Shown here: positions 21,601 through 33,012 of the stretch, piece by piece
How positions within the stretch are numbered: the stretch's first letter is position 1
How the letters are laid out: the number at the start of each line of letters is the position of its first letter
Assembly: GCA_018343915.1 (NCBI GenBank)
Contig: JABRWF010000003.1
Location: 4,154,001-4,218,000 of the forward strand
Length of the DNA stretch: 64,000 nt
Direction of reading: 5' to 3'
Source: Agroathelia rolfsii
Lineage: Eukaryota > Basidiomycota > Agaricomycetes > Amylocorticiales > Amylocorticiaceae
The notes under the pieces: model-generated
The model's database searches: none
What the model was told of the DNA's origin: nothing
The model's input: only the letters and a program-made list of their open reading frames with translations
Translations under genes and position numbers: made by a program

Positions 21601-24176
21601 TCGAGCACTGACGTTCGAAATAGAAAGACGATCCAGACCATTTCGCTTCTTGCTCACCTGGCCTGCGAGAAGGGTATATGGGGTCCTCACCTAATTGTAA
21701 GTTACCAACATCACCTTAAGTAATTATGTACTTATCTTATTGAAGGTCGTTCCGACGAGCGTTTTGCTGAACTGGGAAATGGAGTTCAAGAAGTTTCTTC
21801 CTGGCTTCAAAGTCCTGAGCTATCATGGGTCCACAAAAAGGCGAAAGGAGTTACGACAAGGATGGAACGACAAGCATCAATTCAACGTCTGCATCACGTC
21901 ATATACACTAGCCAGTCGAGATGCGCATATTTTCAAACGCAAGGCGTGGTATTATATGATTCTTGACGAAGCCCATATGATCAAGAACTTCAAGTCGCAG
22001 CGATGGAATATATTGCTCATGTTCCGCTCTTTTCGTCGACTTTTGCTGACGGGAACGCCTCTACAAAATAATCTTACCGAGTTATGGGCTCTTCTGCAAT
22101 TTCTCATGTCTGGAACCGATTTTGCGAACTTGAAAGAATTTGGAGAATGGTTTTCTAGTACGTGTGACGTCGTCATGGCCATTCGGGAAGCTAACAAAAA
22201 ATGACAGATCCGTTGGAGAAAGCAATAGAAATGGGGAATTTACTGGACGACGATATGCTTCAACGAGTATCAAAGCTACATCAAGTCCTTCGACCTTACC
22301 TACTTCGACGTTTGAAGCGTGATGTTGAAAAGGAGCTTCCGAACAAATATGAACACCTTGTTCTCTGTCCGCTCTCCAAAAGGCAGCGATTCCTTTATGA
22401 TGAGTTTATGTCCCGCGCACAAACTCGAGATGCTCTGCAATCAGGTGTCTACCAGAAAATTGCCAATATCCTCATGCAACTTCGCAAGGTCTGCAATCAT
22501 CCTGACCTATTCGAAGTACGACCGATCGTTACCTCTTTTGCTATGGAGAAATCTGCCATAGCCGACTTCGAGATCAAAGAACTTCTTGTACGACGTCGCC
22601 TGTTACATCAAGCTGAAGATAATTTTGTCAATCTGGATTTCTTTGGGCTGCACTTCATTGATCACGAAGGTGGATCTCTAATTAGTGCTACGGAGACGAG
22701 AAGGCTGCGAGCAACCTATCGTCTACCACACATCCATGAAACATTACCCCCAGTACCTCCAATGGACACTCGTACCATCGAGGGATTTACAGCACGCAGG
22801 ACATATCAGCAACACGCCGACGAAGTCTTTCGTTGGCGGCACATGGCCTATGTAAATGATATACGATGTAACCAACTTCCGTCATATGGGCTAGAAACCA
22901 TGAGAGCCGTCAGTCAGTGCTACAAACCGCTTCTCCCTGCCTCTGCGCTTGAGGATTGCCGAACAACAAGCTCTTCTTGCTCTAGCCAAACAGAAGCCGT
23001 GTCCAATGCTGTCAAATCTTATCTCATGCGGTCTCAAGATATGTCAAGTACCGTTGAGCGCTTTGCTTTTGTGACGCCATCTGTGGTCGCTCTAGACATG
23101 CCAAGGATTGCTCTTGCCGGATTGGATAGATCTTCTAACCAGGAAGAAATTCAAGACCCTGCTTTTGATTCCTCGCTCCATCAGAGCTCTGTCAAACTAC
23201 AAATCGCGTTCCCTGATCCTAGCTTACTCCAATATGACTGCGGGAAACTGCAGAGATTAGCTAGCCTCCTTCGAGAGAAAAAGGCGGGTGGCCATCGCGT
23301 CCTTATCTTCACGCAGATGACTAGGATACTCGACATCCTGGAGATATTCTTGAACTTCCACGGCTACCTATACCTCCGTCTGGACGGTGCAACGAAAATC
23401 GAGGATCGGCAATATATTACAGAACGGTTCAATGCTGATCCGCGAGTATTTTGCTTCATCGCTTCTTCACGGTCTGGTGGTGTCGGAATCAAGTGAGTGC
23501 ATCGTCCCATAAATTAGCAAGTACACATATTTAATAACTGTTATAGTCTCACAGGTGCCGATACTGTCATTTTCTACGACAGCGACTTCAATCCTCAGAT
23601 GGATCGCCAATGTGAGGACAGGTAAGCTCATTGTTGAAATCCTTCCTTTTTCCCAGTCAGCTCACTCGTTCATTCAGAGCCCACCGAATAGGCCAAATCC
23701 GGGACGTCAATATCTATCGATTCGTATCACAATACACGGTAGAAGAAGCTATGCTGCGAAAAGCAAACCAGAAGCGGTCCTTGGACAATATCGTCATCCA
23801 GAAGGGGCAGTTTGACTGGAGCTCATTTTTTGGTAGCGACGATAATGATACCGCGCTCACTCAAGCCCTGGAGGAGTTTGATGATACAGTGGATGCGCAG
23901 GCGGCTGTTGCTGCCACGAAGGAGGCCGATATCCTCGAGCATGCTGATCAGGCTGATTTTGATGACAACGACAATCCAACTGGTCCCACTACAGAGGAAA
24001 ACGACGGAGTAGGAAGATTCCGTAGCGGGGAAGATGCGAATGACACGGCTATTGCTGAGGACGGAGATGCTGACCAGGGAGAGGAGGAAGAGGAAGACGA
24101 GGGAGAGACTGTAGTTGAGTACATGCTTTCCTTTGTCAAAAATGACTGGGAGTTTTTCCAAGATTGGCGTGTTTGA
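18616..24176 (+). CDS. SWR1: SWR1 chromatin-remodelling ATPase
   Basis: Thirteen exons close in frame to 1627 residues: 18616..18846, 18913..18969, 19031..19066, 19117..19336, 19402..19763, 19814..20437, 20498..21209, 21272..21569, 21624..21696, 21746..22157, 22208..23492, 23547..23621 and 23678..24176. The order is: N-terminal [15 protein letters not shown] segment, HSA domain (about 434-540), acidic linker (histone binding), then a split Snf2 ATPase with ADEMGLGKT (Walker A, about 845), [10 protein letters not shown] (DEAH), [13 protein letters not shown], an insertion of about 250 residues, [16 protein letters not shown] and AHRIGQ. The insertion is the INO80/SWR1 hallmark; the HSA position and EQF-like segment fit SWR1 rather than INO80. 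The complex exchanges H2A for H2A.Z in nucleosomes. The acidic C-terminus ends near [17 protein letters not shown]. Confidence 0.95.
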
Positions 24177-24515
24177 ATTTGATTTTCGAGCCACTACAGT
24201 TTTTTAATGTTATAGCGGTAATTGTATTTGTACTATTAGTATCATGTTGTAATGTTTCGTACCGGATTCTTGTATTTCCATGTCGTGTCACAATCAACGC
24301 ACTTCGTATTCTCGGTGATATTCAAGTATCCGGAAGTAAATACTTTCATTTGATTGCTCAAGGCTACTAGTACTAATTGGAAAGTCTCCACCATCCTCAG
24401 GTTCCGAGTCCTCAGCCCTACACTACTACGGGATATATTGTAACCCCTCAACCATACCTAGAGCTATCTAATTACCGGGTGCTGCTCCTAGAACGTATCC
24501 AAACCGTCTTTCACA
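24177..24515. other. intergenic, AT-rich
   Basis: SWR1 3' region and probable promoter of the small gene downstream; nothing coding is seen. Confidence 0.35.
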
Positions 24516-24935
24516 ATGCCGCGCTTGCCCATCACCGACATTATGCACAGAGGCTTTGTTACAGCCCTTGCTGGCGTATCTGTCTGGGGACTCACTATGA
24601 TGGTGCTTGTTCACCGAGAAACACTGGAAAAGGGCAGAGGTAAATATTTTTCAAAGTTGTGATATGCTTGCATATTGCTAAAACGCAATTTTTGTAGAGG
24701 TAGGATGATACATTTTGCATGACGAACGACTGCCTTCTCACATAGCATCGTAGTTAATGGCGGCTCGTGAGGTTGCTGCACTCGAACGCAAAGAGGTCAT
24801 TGCTTATTTGTCCGATACAACTAATGTTGTAGGCATCCTCTAATTCAGTATTTGCAGATTGAGCGCAAAGAGGAAGAGCGCGAGCTCATGCTCGCGGAAA
24901 AGGCTCAAGCCGCACTACAAGGCAAATCCTTCTGA
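24516..24935 (+). CDS. small single-TM protein, COX14-like, with a 2-nt micro-exon
   Basis: The proposed model is 24516..24639, 24698..24699, 24754..24795 and 24858..24935, giving 81 residues. It begins MPRLPITDIMHRGFVTALAG, continues as one membrane helix and VHRETLEKGR, and ends in a charged helix (REVAALERKEIERKEEE) and KSF. The TD..HR entry into a short helix is reminiscent of COX14, a mitochondrial inner-membrane cytochrome oxidase assembly factor; this is a weak match on a short protein. Exon 1 and the LMAAREV exon can only be joined in frame through a 2-nt exon (AG) flanked by two normal-length introns (58 and 54 bp). The GTCATT donor of intron 3 is weak. Confidence 0.5.
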
Positions 24936-25148
24936 GAATACCCACTGGCGGTACCCCTATGCACACACTCTACATCGTGCAGCCTCTGTCTTCTTTCGTG
25001 AACAGTCCGAGGACTCTGAGGATCGCACAGTCGGGTAAAGAGGCTCTTCTCGACACTATTTTGTTGCACGCAATTCATAACACACAGGACCACACGTCAT
25101 GAGGATAATTTACAGCACGTTGTGATGATTGTAATAAATAAAAAGAAG
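24936..25148. other. short convergent intergenic spacer
   Basis: Shared 3' region of the small plus-strand gene and the minus-strand J-protein gene. Confidence 0.35.
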
Positions 25149-26772
25149 TTATATAAATACAGCACTTTCCATGATATCAGGCGCCGGTGATGGACTTGGT
25201 GAAGGTAAAGAAGAACCAAGATGTAACATACTGTCCGCCAACGCTTCGTTGGGCTCTACCTTTATACGTGGGCTTTCATCCATGTCCGCAATGCTGCCTG
25301 AAAATGATGCGTTGTTCGAGATGGGCGACAACAATCCCCCCTCCGATACCTCTGCTCTGGGTCCGACGGTGCTCGTGGTCGTAGTCGATGCGGCGACCGA
25401 GTGCGTTGACGTAGATGTTTGACGTCCGCGGGTCGACAACGAGGCGCGGCGTAAGGCAGCTTCCCAGACCGATCTGAGTGGTCCGACATCCCGTTCCATG
25501 CGTAGCTTCTGTTCAACCATCATGTCCTCCATACCACGTTGTATTTTCTCAAGAGTTTCATGATCCAGTGGCGCATTGCTCTCCGTGTTTTCTGGAGATC
25601 GAATCGACTGGAGGGTGGTGTTCATCATGGCGGTTACTGATTGACCTGTCAGTGTCCAGTTAAGTCATAAGATAATGAAAAAATGCACACCTTCTCTATC
25701 AACGGCATCGCCCTTCTGTCTGAGAGCTTCAATCATAGACCTGAGCTCTTCGCGCGTGATACCAAGTTTCCCCCCATCCGAAGAGGCTTCAGCCTGGACC
25801 TCGGGGAAGAGCACCGGCGCAACACGGCTCAGTGTGACGCTTCCGACTAGGAATACCTGATGCAAGAATTTGACATGCTGGAAAGCGACACGGGATGGAA
25901 ATAGAACATTGAGGAGCGTCACGTGTGAGTACTGTGATGGATTCGGGAAGAATGCTGTTTGGAAAAAGGAAGGAGAGGAGGGAAGCGTCGCGGCGTTGGA
26001 CGCTATGACAGGTGAAGGAGACAAGATTAATCGGAGCTCCAAGGCCAGGAGGATAAAGAAGAGGATGTAGCGCCACTGTATTTATGTTCATGAGCAAAGT
26101 TGGATGCAAATCAAAAATGGCTCAGTTTTATGGGAGACTTACAAACGAAATGATTGATTTTCCACCAAGGCGCCCAAAAAAGACGAGAGCTGCAGCAGAA
26201 GCAATATGATATCCCATTGCTCGAAGTAAACCCTGCTTGACGAACTCCTCCTGCGTTTTGCAGTTCGTCCACTTTAATGCATCAGGACCAAATCTACTCT
26301 TGTATCAATTCAATGCACAATCAACGAAGGGGGAGAAATACACAGACCTCTCGTAGGCAAAACGGAGCAAGGGATTTCTTAGAACCTCATATCCCTCTCG
26401 GCCCTGTTGGAACATGCCGTTCTCTAGGCCACGCTGGCGATCAGGATGATGACGTTTAGCCCAAGACCTAAACGCTATCTTAAGCACTGATTCATCTGCT
26501 CCGGGATAAACGCCCAATATTTCATAATAATTGGGCTCAATCTGCGAGGGAGAGAAGGTTATGAAGAAAGCAATAAGGGATAAGAGAGCAAATGTCAAGC
26601 GATGGTGTAATACAAATCGAGGAGACCCGCGAGGCGGGGGAGGGGAAGATAGAACAGGCACCCAAGAGGGTACGGGCAGGGGTGCGTACGAATATAATAG
26701 ACGTAGTATTTGGGGTGTCGCATAAGACGGCAGGTAGGATGTGAGGAACAAGTTGAGTAATATGGAATACAT
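25149..26772 (-). CDS. membrane-bound DnaJ-domain protein
   Basis: Four exons close in frame to 485 residues: 26772..26348, 26293..26143, 26075..25691 and 25645..25149. N-terminal hydrophobic segments (about 1-90) lead into a J-domain (about 95-160): NYYEILGVYPGADESVLKIA, the invariant HPD in KRHHPDRQRG, and EGYEVLRNPLLRFAYERFG. Two more hydrophobic stretches follow (AAALVFFGRLGG, RYILFFILLALEL) and then a Ser/Thr-rich hydrophilic C-terminus. The layout fits an ER or nuclear-envelope J-protein that recruits Hsp70. It lacks a Sec63 Brl domain, so Sec63 is rejected; the specific orthologue is not identified. The true ATG is at 26772; frames further upstream lack ATG. Confidence 0.8.
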
Positions 26773-27659
26773 GTTAGAAAGTGTGCTCAAAGCTGATTAT
26801 TTTAATACAAAGTCAAGGAGGAATAATCTATGCGGATGTTGATTGAGCAGTTGCCTATATTAATACTAGTGGGAGTGAAATATAAATACCTCTAAGAGTT
26901 TGGTCGGAATGCCTCATTTACAGGTAGAATGTCTAGAGAAAAGCATGTTAGAAGGTCATCCAGTTTTTTAAGTAAGAATAATTGTAAAGAAAGAAATCAG
27001 GGCTGGCAAGGCAGCAGTTTTTGATTTCATAGTCACGCCAATGCATCACAGAACCATCAGCATCATGCTTGGGAACCACCACAAAACTGTGCGCGTATAA
27101 CCACACGAACGCATTGGAAACTCTCGTGCGCGCGCTTTAAATACGCTCAAAAAAATACTGTTGCGTTTAAAGCAGTCAACCACATCTGTACCACCCATGC
27201 GCACGATAGGCTCGAGTACGTGGGCTCGGCTTGCCAAACAACGCCATTTGGAAGATGAAGATGTGCGCTCGGCCTTTGCTAGCAAGTCATTGATCTATAT
27301 GTATGCCAGCCTGGAGTTTAAACGAGCGCAAGGAAGATATAGGTCCAGCCTTACGATGGGCGCATCATGAGCTGATGATGGTCCATCGGGAAAATAGACA
27401 CAGGGCTCCTATGCAAGTAGAGGATGCAGCGGCTCTGTAATGCGTGATTGCGTGCTCGACCCTTTTACTAAGGCATCATGAAGGAAAGGTGAAATAGGAG
27501 TTGAAATACTTGCCCGTGTGTGGAGGTTGTTTGCAACAGCCAGGCCGCTGAGCGGAGCCAGCGCAATGAGCCAGTGTGTTTTCAGCCACACTGACGTCGG
27601 GAGGCGCGCGAGTATCAGCCACCGAATCGAAGCAGCCACGTCCCTCATACCCAACCACC
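26773..27659. promoter_or_regulatory. divergent intergenic region, J-protein and ERD2
   Basis: 887 bp between two divergently transcribed genes. Small ORFs at about 27046-27370 have no recognisable character. It presumably contains both promoters; no specific site is identified. Confidence 0.35.
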
Positions 27660-28539
27660 ATGAATCTTTTCCGTCTGATTGGTACGTCTGCATCCTCGCT
27701 GTTCTTCCTGGCTATCCTTTGAGACAGAAATCCTCTACGTGCAGGCGATTTGTCTCATCTCGCCAGTATATTTATCTTGTTGCATAAAATCCAAACTTCT
27801 CGTTCATGTCGTGGCATATCCTTCAAAACACAGGCCCTCTATGTCCTTGTCTTCGTTACCCGCTATCTCGACCTCACCTTCCGCTGGGTGTCTCTATACA
27901 ACTTCCTTATGAAGATTTTCTTTATTGCAAGCAGCTGCTACATCTTGTACCTCATGAGGTTCCGTTTCAGGTGCGCCAGTTGACCTCTCTTTTGTTAAGG
28001 CAGATATAAACATTTTTGTGAATGCAGGCCAACCAATGACGCTAGTATCGATACCTTCCGTTTGGAGTTCATTCTTGTGCCTTCTGTCATCTTGGCCCTC
28101 ATATTCAACTATCATTTCGATTTCTTCGAAATCCTCTGGAGCTTCAGCATCTTCACAGAGGCTGTCGCTATCCTTCCCCAACTCATGATGTTGCAACGGA
28201 CCGGGATGGCAGAAACGATCACTACCCATTACCTTGCTGCTCTTGGAGCGTATCGTGCATTCTACATTCCTAATTGGATCTACAGGTGTGTTCTCTTCCC
28301 TTCGACGTACCGATCTATTCGGCCTTTTAACCATAAACTCCCAGGTATTGGATGGAAGACGTCATCGACCCTATCGCTGTAGTCGCGGGCATTGTACAGA
28401 CAGGTCTGTACCTTGATTTCTTCTATGTTTACTTCACAACGTACGTGTCTTTTATTTTATTTTATTTTTTTGGTTGACAAGCCTTCTGATGAGTTACCAT
28501 AGAGTTATGCAGGGACAAAAATTCGAGCTACCAGCATAG
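27660..28539 (+). CDS. ERD2: ER lumen protein-retaining (HDEL/KDEL) receptor
   Basis: Five exons close in frame to 212 residues, the family's normal length: 27660..27681, 27745..27970, 28028..28285, 28345..28440 and 28503..28539. Seven hydrophobic segments are visible. Diagnostic stretches are NLFRLIGDLSHLASIFILLH, KIQTSRSCRGISFKTQALY, FVTRYLDLTFRWVSLYN, RPTNDASIDTFRLEF, LPQLMMLQRTGMAETITTHY and the C-terminal DFFYVYFTTVMQGQKFELPA. The receptor binds the C-terminal HDEL/KDEL of escaped ER residents in the Golgi and returns them in COPI vesicles. Exon 1 is only 22 nt. Confidence 0.97.
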
Positions 28540-28935
28540 CATAATTCCATGTCGTCTTTTAGTCAAACGTGAATTGTTACAACTATGTTCTTGTTAATGA
28601 ATGAGGATGATGATTTTGGACTACGCTTAAGTCCTAATTGAGATTTCAAATGCTTCATAGTAACGCTCCTCTGACTCGATCCCACCGACTTTGATAGTTT
28701 TAGTCTTCATAGCCCCCTCGCCTTAATACCGGCTGTCATAAGATTTACATGCAACACATACCAATCAAGAGTCAAAAGCTACAATTCGACGCGGATAGAC
28801 TACACATCATAATCATACACAATAATCTTACAAGTCGCTGTCCACAAGATACTGATTGCTACTGGGATGAAATATTGCTTGGCGTCGGCTTACTTAGACT
28901 TTGTCTTGTCTTCCCTGTCTTTGCCGTTCACACCC
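28540..28935. other. convergent intergenic spacer
   Basis: Shared 3' region of ERD2 and the BTB gene; no coding signal. Confidence 0.4.
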
Positions 28936-29828
28936 CTAATCCTCGATGTCAGATGGTGCAAGGGAATAAAAAGGAGTTTCATACGTCGACTCAGAAGAAC
29001 TCTTTTCATTGCCCTCTGTCTTCTTGTCATTCTTCTTCGCAGACGAGGGAACGAAGACGTCCAACAGAACCTTACGCAAGTCGTTGTTTTCTGCACTGAT
29101 GATATTCGTATTCAACTTGGCGCGGACTTTCTCACGAGCGCACGCTACTCGCAGCGCCGTCTTCAGTCCCAGGGTTTCGCCCTCGTCGTCGCTGAGTGGC
29201 TCGAGACGGCCGACAAGGGTGGCCAAATGGCGTAGAACATGCTTCATGTGGACTCCGAATTCTTGGTATGCTCTTATTAATGTGACGTCTTCGATCTCCA
29301 GCATTTCCAGATGGCGAACGGCGAGATCCTTGATGTTCGGGAACTCCCATCGGTTGGCCAGTCGGAGGATTTCGAGCCAACTATCCTGGGTGATGTTGTA
29401 TTGGTCGTATGTGCTATGAACCATGTATGCGTCAATCCACATATTCAAGAGAGAGAGAGAGAGAGAGTGTGTGTGTGTGTGTGTGTGTGTGTATTCAACG
29501 CACGGGCTATAAAATACAGAGAGGAAGTCTGCGAAGGACGTGGGCGACGCTTCGTGCAGGGCGAAGGTATCGCTATCTTCATTTTTCGAGTTTGCCCTGG
29601 TGGCAAATAGGTTTCGAAAGAACGCTGATTCTCGCTCAAAGAAAAAGCGATGTGCAGAAAAGGATACGTCTTCGACCTGGTGTAAATGGATATCTTCCGT
29701 CAACCCTCGAATTTTGTGGCGAGTTCGAGTTTACTTACGATGAACGTAACAAGCCCATCTGTGACCTTGAATCGTTGGTTGGGCACAATGTGCCGTAAAG
29801 GCGAAGCGGGTGAAGTGGAAACTGGCAT
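28936..29828 (-). CDS. BTB/POZ domain protein
   Basis: Three exons close in frame to 246 residues: 29828..29739, 29676..29504 and 29413..28936. The domain runs RFKVTDGLVTFIVEDVSFSA, HRFFFERESAFFRNLF, SPTSFADFLSVFYSP, SWLEILRLANRWEFPNIKDL, the agaricomycete-expanded BTB layout, followed by helices (EDVTLIRAYQEFGVHMKHVL) and a Ser/Glu-rich tail. These proteins are thought to act as dimerisation or ubiquitin-ligase adaptor modules; the specific role is unknown. Intron 2 contains a long (CT)n(CA)n microsatellite (minus-strand sense). A related gene lies at 62090-63539, so this is one of an expanded family. Confidence 0.85.
29447..29492. repeat. compound microsatellite (GA)n(GT)n in a BTB-gene intron
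   Basis: On the plus strand an alternating GA run of about 20 bp passes directly into an alternating GT run of about 26 bp. It sits inside the 90 bp second intron of the BTB gene, which is therefore longer than most introns in the window. Confidence 0.9.
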
Positions 29829-30133
29829 GGTAAATAGATTATGTGGGTACACAAGTGAAAGTGGAGGGGTTGAGTTCTGTGGTCTGACAATGGTCAACTC
29901 TGCTTAAGTAGCAAGCCGGGCGTCAAATGATAGAAATGATCAACACAGGATTACACATGTTGTGAATCTACAGGGGAACCCAGCCTCTTTTGACAACAAT
30001 GATAGATCTGCGATTGGACTTGAAAGGGATAAACAAGCCAAACTGTCCGGCCACGACTGAAAGTCAAAGGATCTAAAGATTCTCCGATAAAAACTCTATT
30101 ACATGCGTTTGCATTCGACATAGATAATGATGC
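29829..30133. other. intergenic between BTB start and hydrolase stop
   Basis: Probable BTB promoter plus the hydrolase 3' region; no gene seen. Confidence 0.35.
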
Positions 30134-31416
30134 TTAGAGGATAGATTTTGTCGTAGCTCCGGGAATAGGACTTGGAGATAAGGGGGTAGATGCTTCTGAC
30201 GTTGACGTTGAGTTTACCTTTCCGGAGGGTGATGGCACCGTCAACGGCTCGTCCGCTGCGAGCAGATCCTTAAAAAATGTCCGCCAATTGGCTTTCGACG
30301 GTACTAGGTGACCTTTAAAGACGCGGTAAGTTGCATAGTATGATCAAGTTTGAAAAAAAAAAAAAAAACATAGTCACCGCCGTCATGACGTTCAGCACGC
30401 TGATTTCTAGCTATCTTCTCGATGACCAAGGATCTCTCTTCAACGACTACGACATCGGTCTTGCCGGTGATAAATAAAGTGGGGGTGTCGTAGGAGTCCC
30501 CGAAGATGGCCGCGGCCTCAGGCCCTTGCGCTTTGAAGCCAGAAACAGAAACGCAAAATTTGCTAAAGGTAAAAAGTATGAAGATACGTTTGCCAAACAA
30601 TTTGAGGAGGGCGGCTTTACAAAGGCGGATGTGGACTCTTGCCGTCAATAGAGAACGGGGGATATGTTTCAGGTTTTTCTAGCTGTCAATCCAATTATGA
30701 AAGCCAATACCTTTGATCAATCGCATCGAAAACAAAGGCAGACAATCTGAACACACCAGCGCAGAAAGCAAAGTCGCCATTGCCGCTCCTTGGCTTCATA
30801 GAGTTAAGAACAGAGTAACTTCACTTGAGACAATACCATCACCTAAATCCGAAAACACCCTGCGAAGGTATTAGGACAATAATATAACGAAAAGGCATGT
30901 AGTAACAATACATCATATTTATCTTTGCTGAGGATGTCCTTCAGCGTCGCAAGCGACTCTAACAGTCCAATAGCTTGTGTCCTGGAACACGAAAATATTA
31001 GGATCAAGATTCATCGCATACATCTCTGAATAACACCATACCTTTCAGGATCAGCTTTCCACCACGCACGGGGCGTTAGGGCCGGGTCTTCATTTGCATT
31101 TGCTGCCTCGGCAGCTCCCAGAGCCGCAGAAGTAAAACCCACGAGGTCAGCAGGTAGGAGGATGTGGGGGGCATCTACGAACACGAGTTCGATGTTGTTA
31201 CCGCATGCCTTGCGAATGGCACCCAACTGAATTCGATCATGATCTGGTGTCAGTGATCATGAACAATAAAAATGATCGATGTGCTAACCCGTTTGCTGAA
31301 GATGGTGGCATTCTGCGAGTACCTGTGCGTGCCAAGTCAACACAATTGAGCGCTTTAGGGTTATAACTCCAGAAGATGATTGACCCGTGGAGCATCAAGA
31401 TTTTACGTAGGGTCAT
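30134..31416 (-). CDS. FSH1-family serine hydrolase
   Basis: A multi-exon gene of about 9 exons, closing in frame from MTLRKILMLHGYSQNATIF (start at 31416) to the TAA at 30136. It shows the FSH1 alpha/beta-hydrolase fold: N-terminal LMLHGYSQN (oxyanion strand), ELVFVDAPHIL, WWKADPER, nucleophile elbow GVFGFSQGAAMA (Ser in GFSQG), FCVSVSGFKAQGPE, PTLFITGKTDVVV (catalytic Asp) and HDGGHLVP (catalytic His). All three triad residues are present. The C-terminal 40 residues are Ser/Thr/Pro-rich and beyond the domain. Yeast Fsh1-3 are small esterases of uncertain substrate; fungal relatives also occur in metabolite clusters. An intron interrupts the Ser elbow between GF and SQG. Confidence 0.85.
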
Positions 31417-31748
31417 GGCTTTAGTAGAGGACTAAGCGGAACGTCTGATTAACAGGATATGGTTGTTGGTTCGGGAGCAAGGGTCAAGAGTTGTAGCACA
31501 AGTTATTGACGAATGTACTAGTGGAGATATAGGGCCGAAGCTGCCACAACTTCAAGTGTAAGAAGAAATGGATGATTTCGGACGGTATTGGTTTGATAGC
31601 CGTCTAGTGCCATTTGCAACTGCTGCCGGACTCACTGCCAACTCTCTTTAGTTCTCATCTATCAAAGTTTTCGGCTTGATCCTGCGCGCGATAAGCAACT
31701 GCAACACAGCTTCATAACTGCCGATTTAAAAACAAGAGAACCGCTACT
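31417..31748. promoter_or_regulatory. divergent promoter region, hydrolase and DPH5
   Basis: 332 bp separate the two start codons on opposite strands, so both promoters must lie here or overlap the 5' ends. No specific element is identified. Confidence 0.5.
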
Positions 31749-32860
31749 ATGTTCTACATAATCGGCCTGGGACTATGTGACGAAAAGGATATCACTTTTC
31801 GTGGCCTCGAAGTCTGTGTCTTCGCAATAAATAAATAAAAATTGGCTGAGAGAACTCATTCGTCATTCTGCTCAGGCCGTAAAATCGTCTTCCCGAGTTT
31901 ATCTGGAGGCCTACACTAGTATACTAATGGTTCAAAAAGAGAGGCTCGTATGTCCTATTTCAGCGTTTAGTATAACCTCAACAATCTGATCTATGTGGCA
32001 AGGAAAGGAAGAGTTCTATCAAAAAGAACTAATCCTCGCGGATCGAGACATGGTCGAGACAGAAAGCGACGAAATCCTTCGTAACGCTGATAAAGAAGAT
32101 GTTTCTCTTCTAGTCGTTGGCGATCCATTCGGGTTAGAACCGTCTTGTTATTGTGTTACTTGCGTAGAAGTTTTGATCATACCTTACCAGGGCGACAACG
32201 CACTCTGACATCTTGCTCCGGGCACGCTCACTCAAGATACCCACCCGAGTTATTCATAATGCATCCATCATGAATGCCGTGGGTGCATGTGGATTGCAGT
32301 TGTACAACTTTGGCCAGTCTGTTTCCCTCGTGTTCTTCACCGAAACTTGGAAACCGGACAGCTTTTATGATCGCGTCGCCGAAAACAGCAAGCTGGGAAT
32401 GCACACGCTTGTCTTGCTCGACATCAAAGTCAAGGAGCAAAGTGAAGAGAATATGGCCAGGTTCGTTATACGCCAATATCTATCATGCTCATATTCCCTG
32501 ATTAGTACTAACAGAGGACGCAAAATATACGAACCTCCCCGTTACATGTCCATCCCTACGGCGGTCACCCAGCTTTTGGAAATAGAGTCCATTAGGCAAG
32601 AAGGCATCCTTTCTGCTGAGAATACTCTTGCGGTTGCTTTGTCAAGAGTAGGTGGTGGAGACCATCAGAGGATCGTTGGAGGTACTCTCAAGGAATTATG
32701 CGAAGCACCATCCAACGTGTTTGGCGAACCACTGCATACTCTTGTGATCGTTGGGAAGCGACTGCATCATCTCGAAAGCGAGTTCGTGGAAGAATGGGCA
32801 ATCAATAAAGAGAACTGGAGAGGTATTGCCCAGGAAGTCTATGGCTGTAATTTCGACTAA
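31749..32860 (+). CDS. DPH5: diphthine methyl ester synthase
   Basis: Five exons with in-frame junctions, starting at [20 protein letters not shown] and giving about 300 residues. DPH5 hallmarks are present in order: the [18 protein letters not shown] entry strand, [47 protein letters not shown] (SAM-binding), [55 protein letters not shown] and [14 protein letters not shown]. The enzyme methylates the 3-amino-3-carboxypropyl intermediate on His of eEF2 during diphthamide synthesis, in the cytosol. The split GDPFG/ATTHSD junction and the [11 protein letters not shown] exon agree well with the family. Confidence 0.96.
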
Positions 32861-33012
32861 TGATTAATGACGAGCCATTAATTCTATTCAACATACCGAC
32901 GTCGAGACCACCGTAATTATGACTTGTAATATTGTACATCTACATCAGACCCAATATACAGGAATAAATCATGGCCCTGACGAATTATAGAAGGCAATTG
33001 TAATAATAGTAT

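Noticed and set aside
25149..26772. J-protein as SEC63
   Set aside because: The J-domain is present, but the long Sec63/Brl domain is absent and the C-terminus is low complexity.
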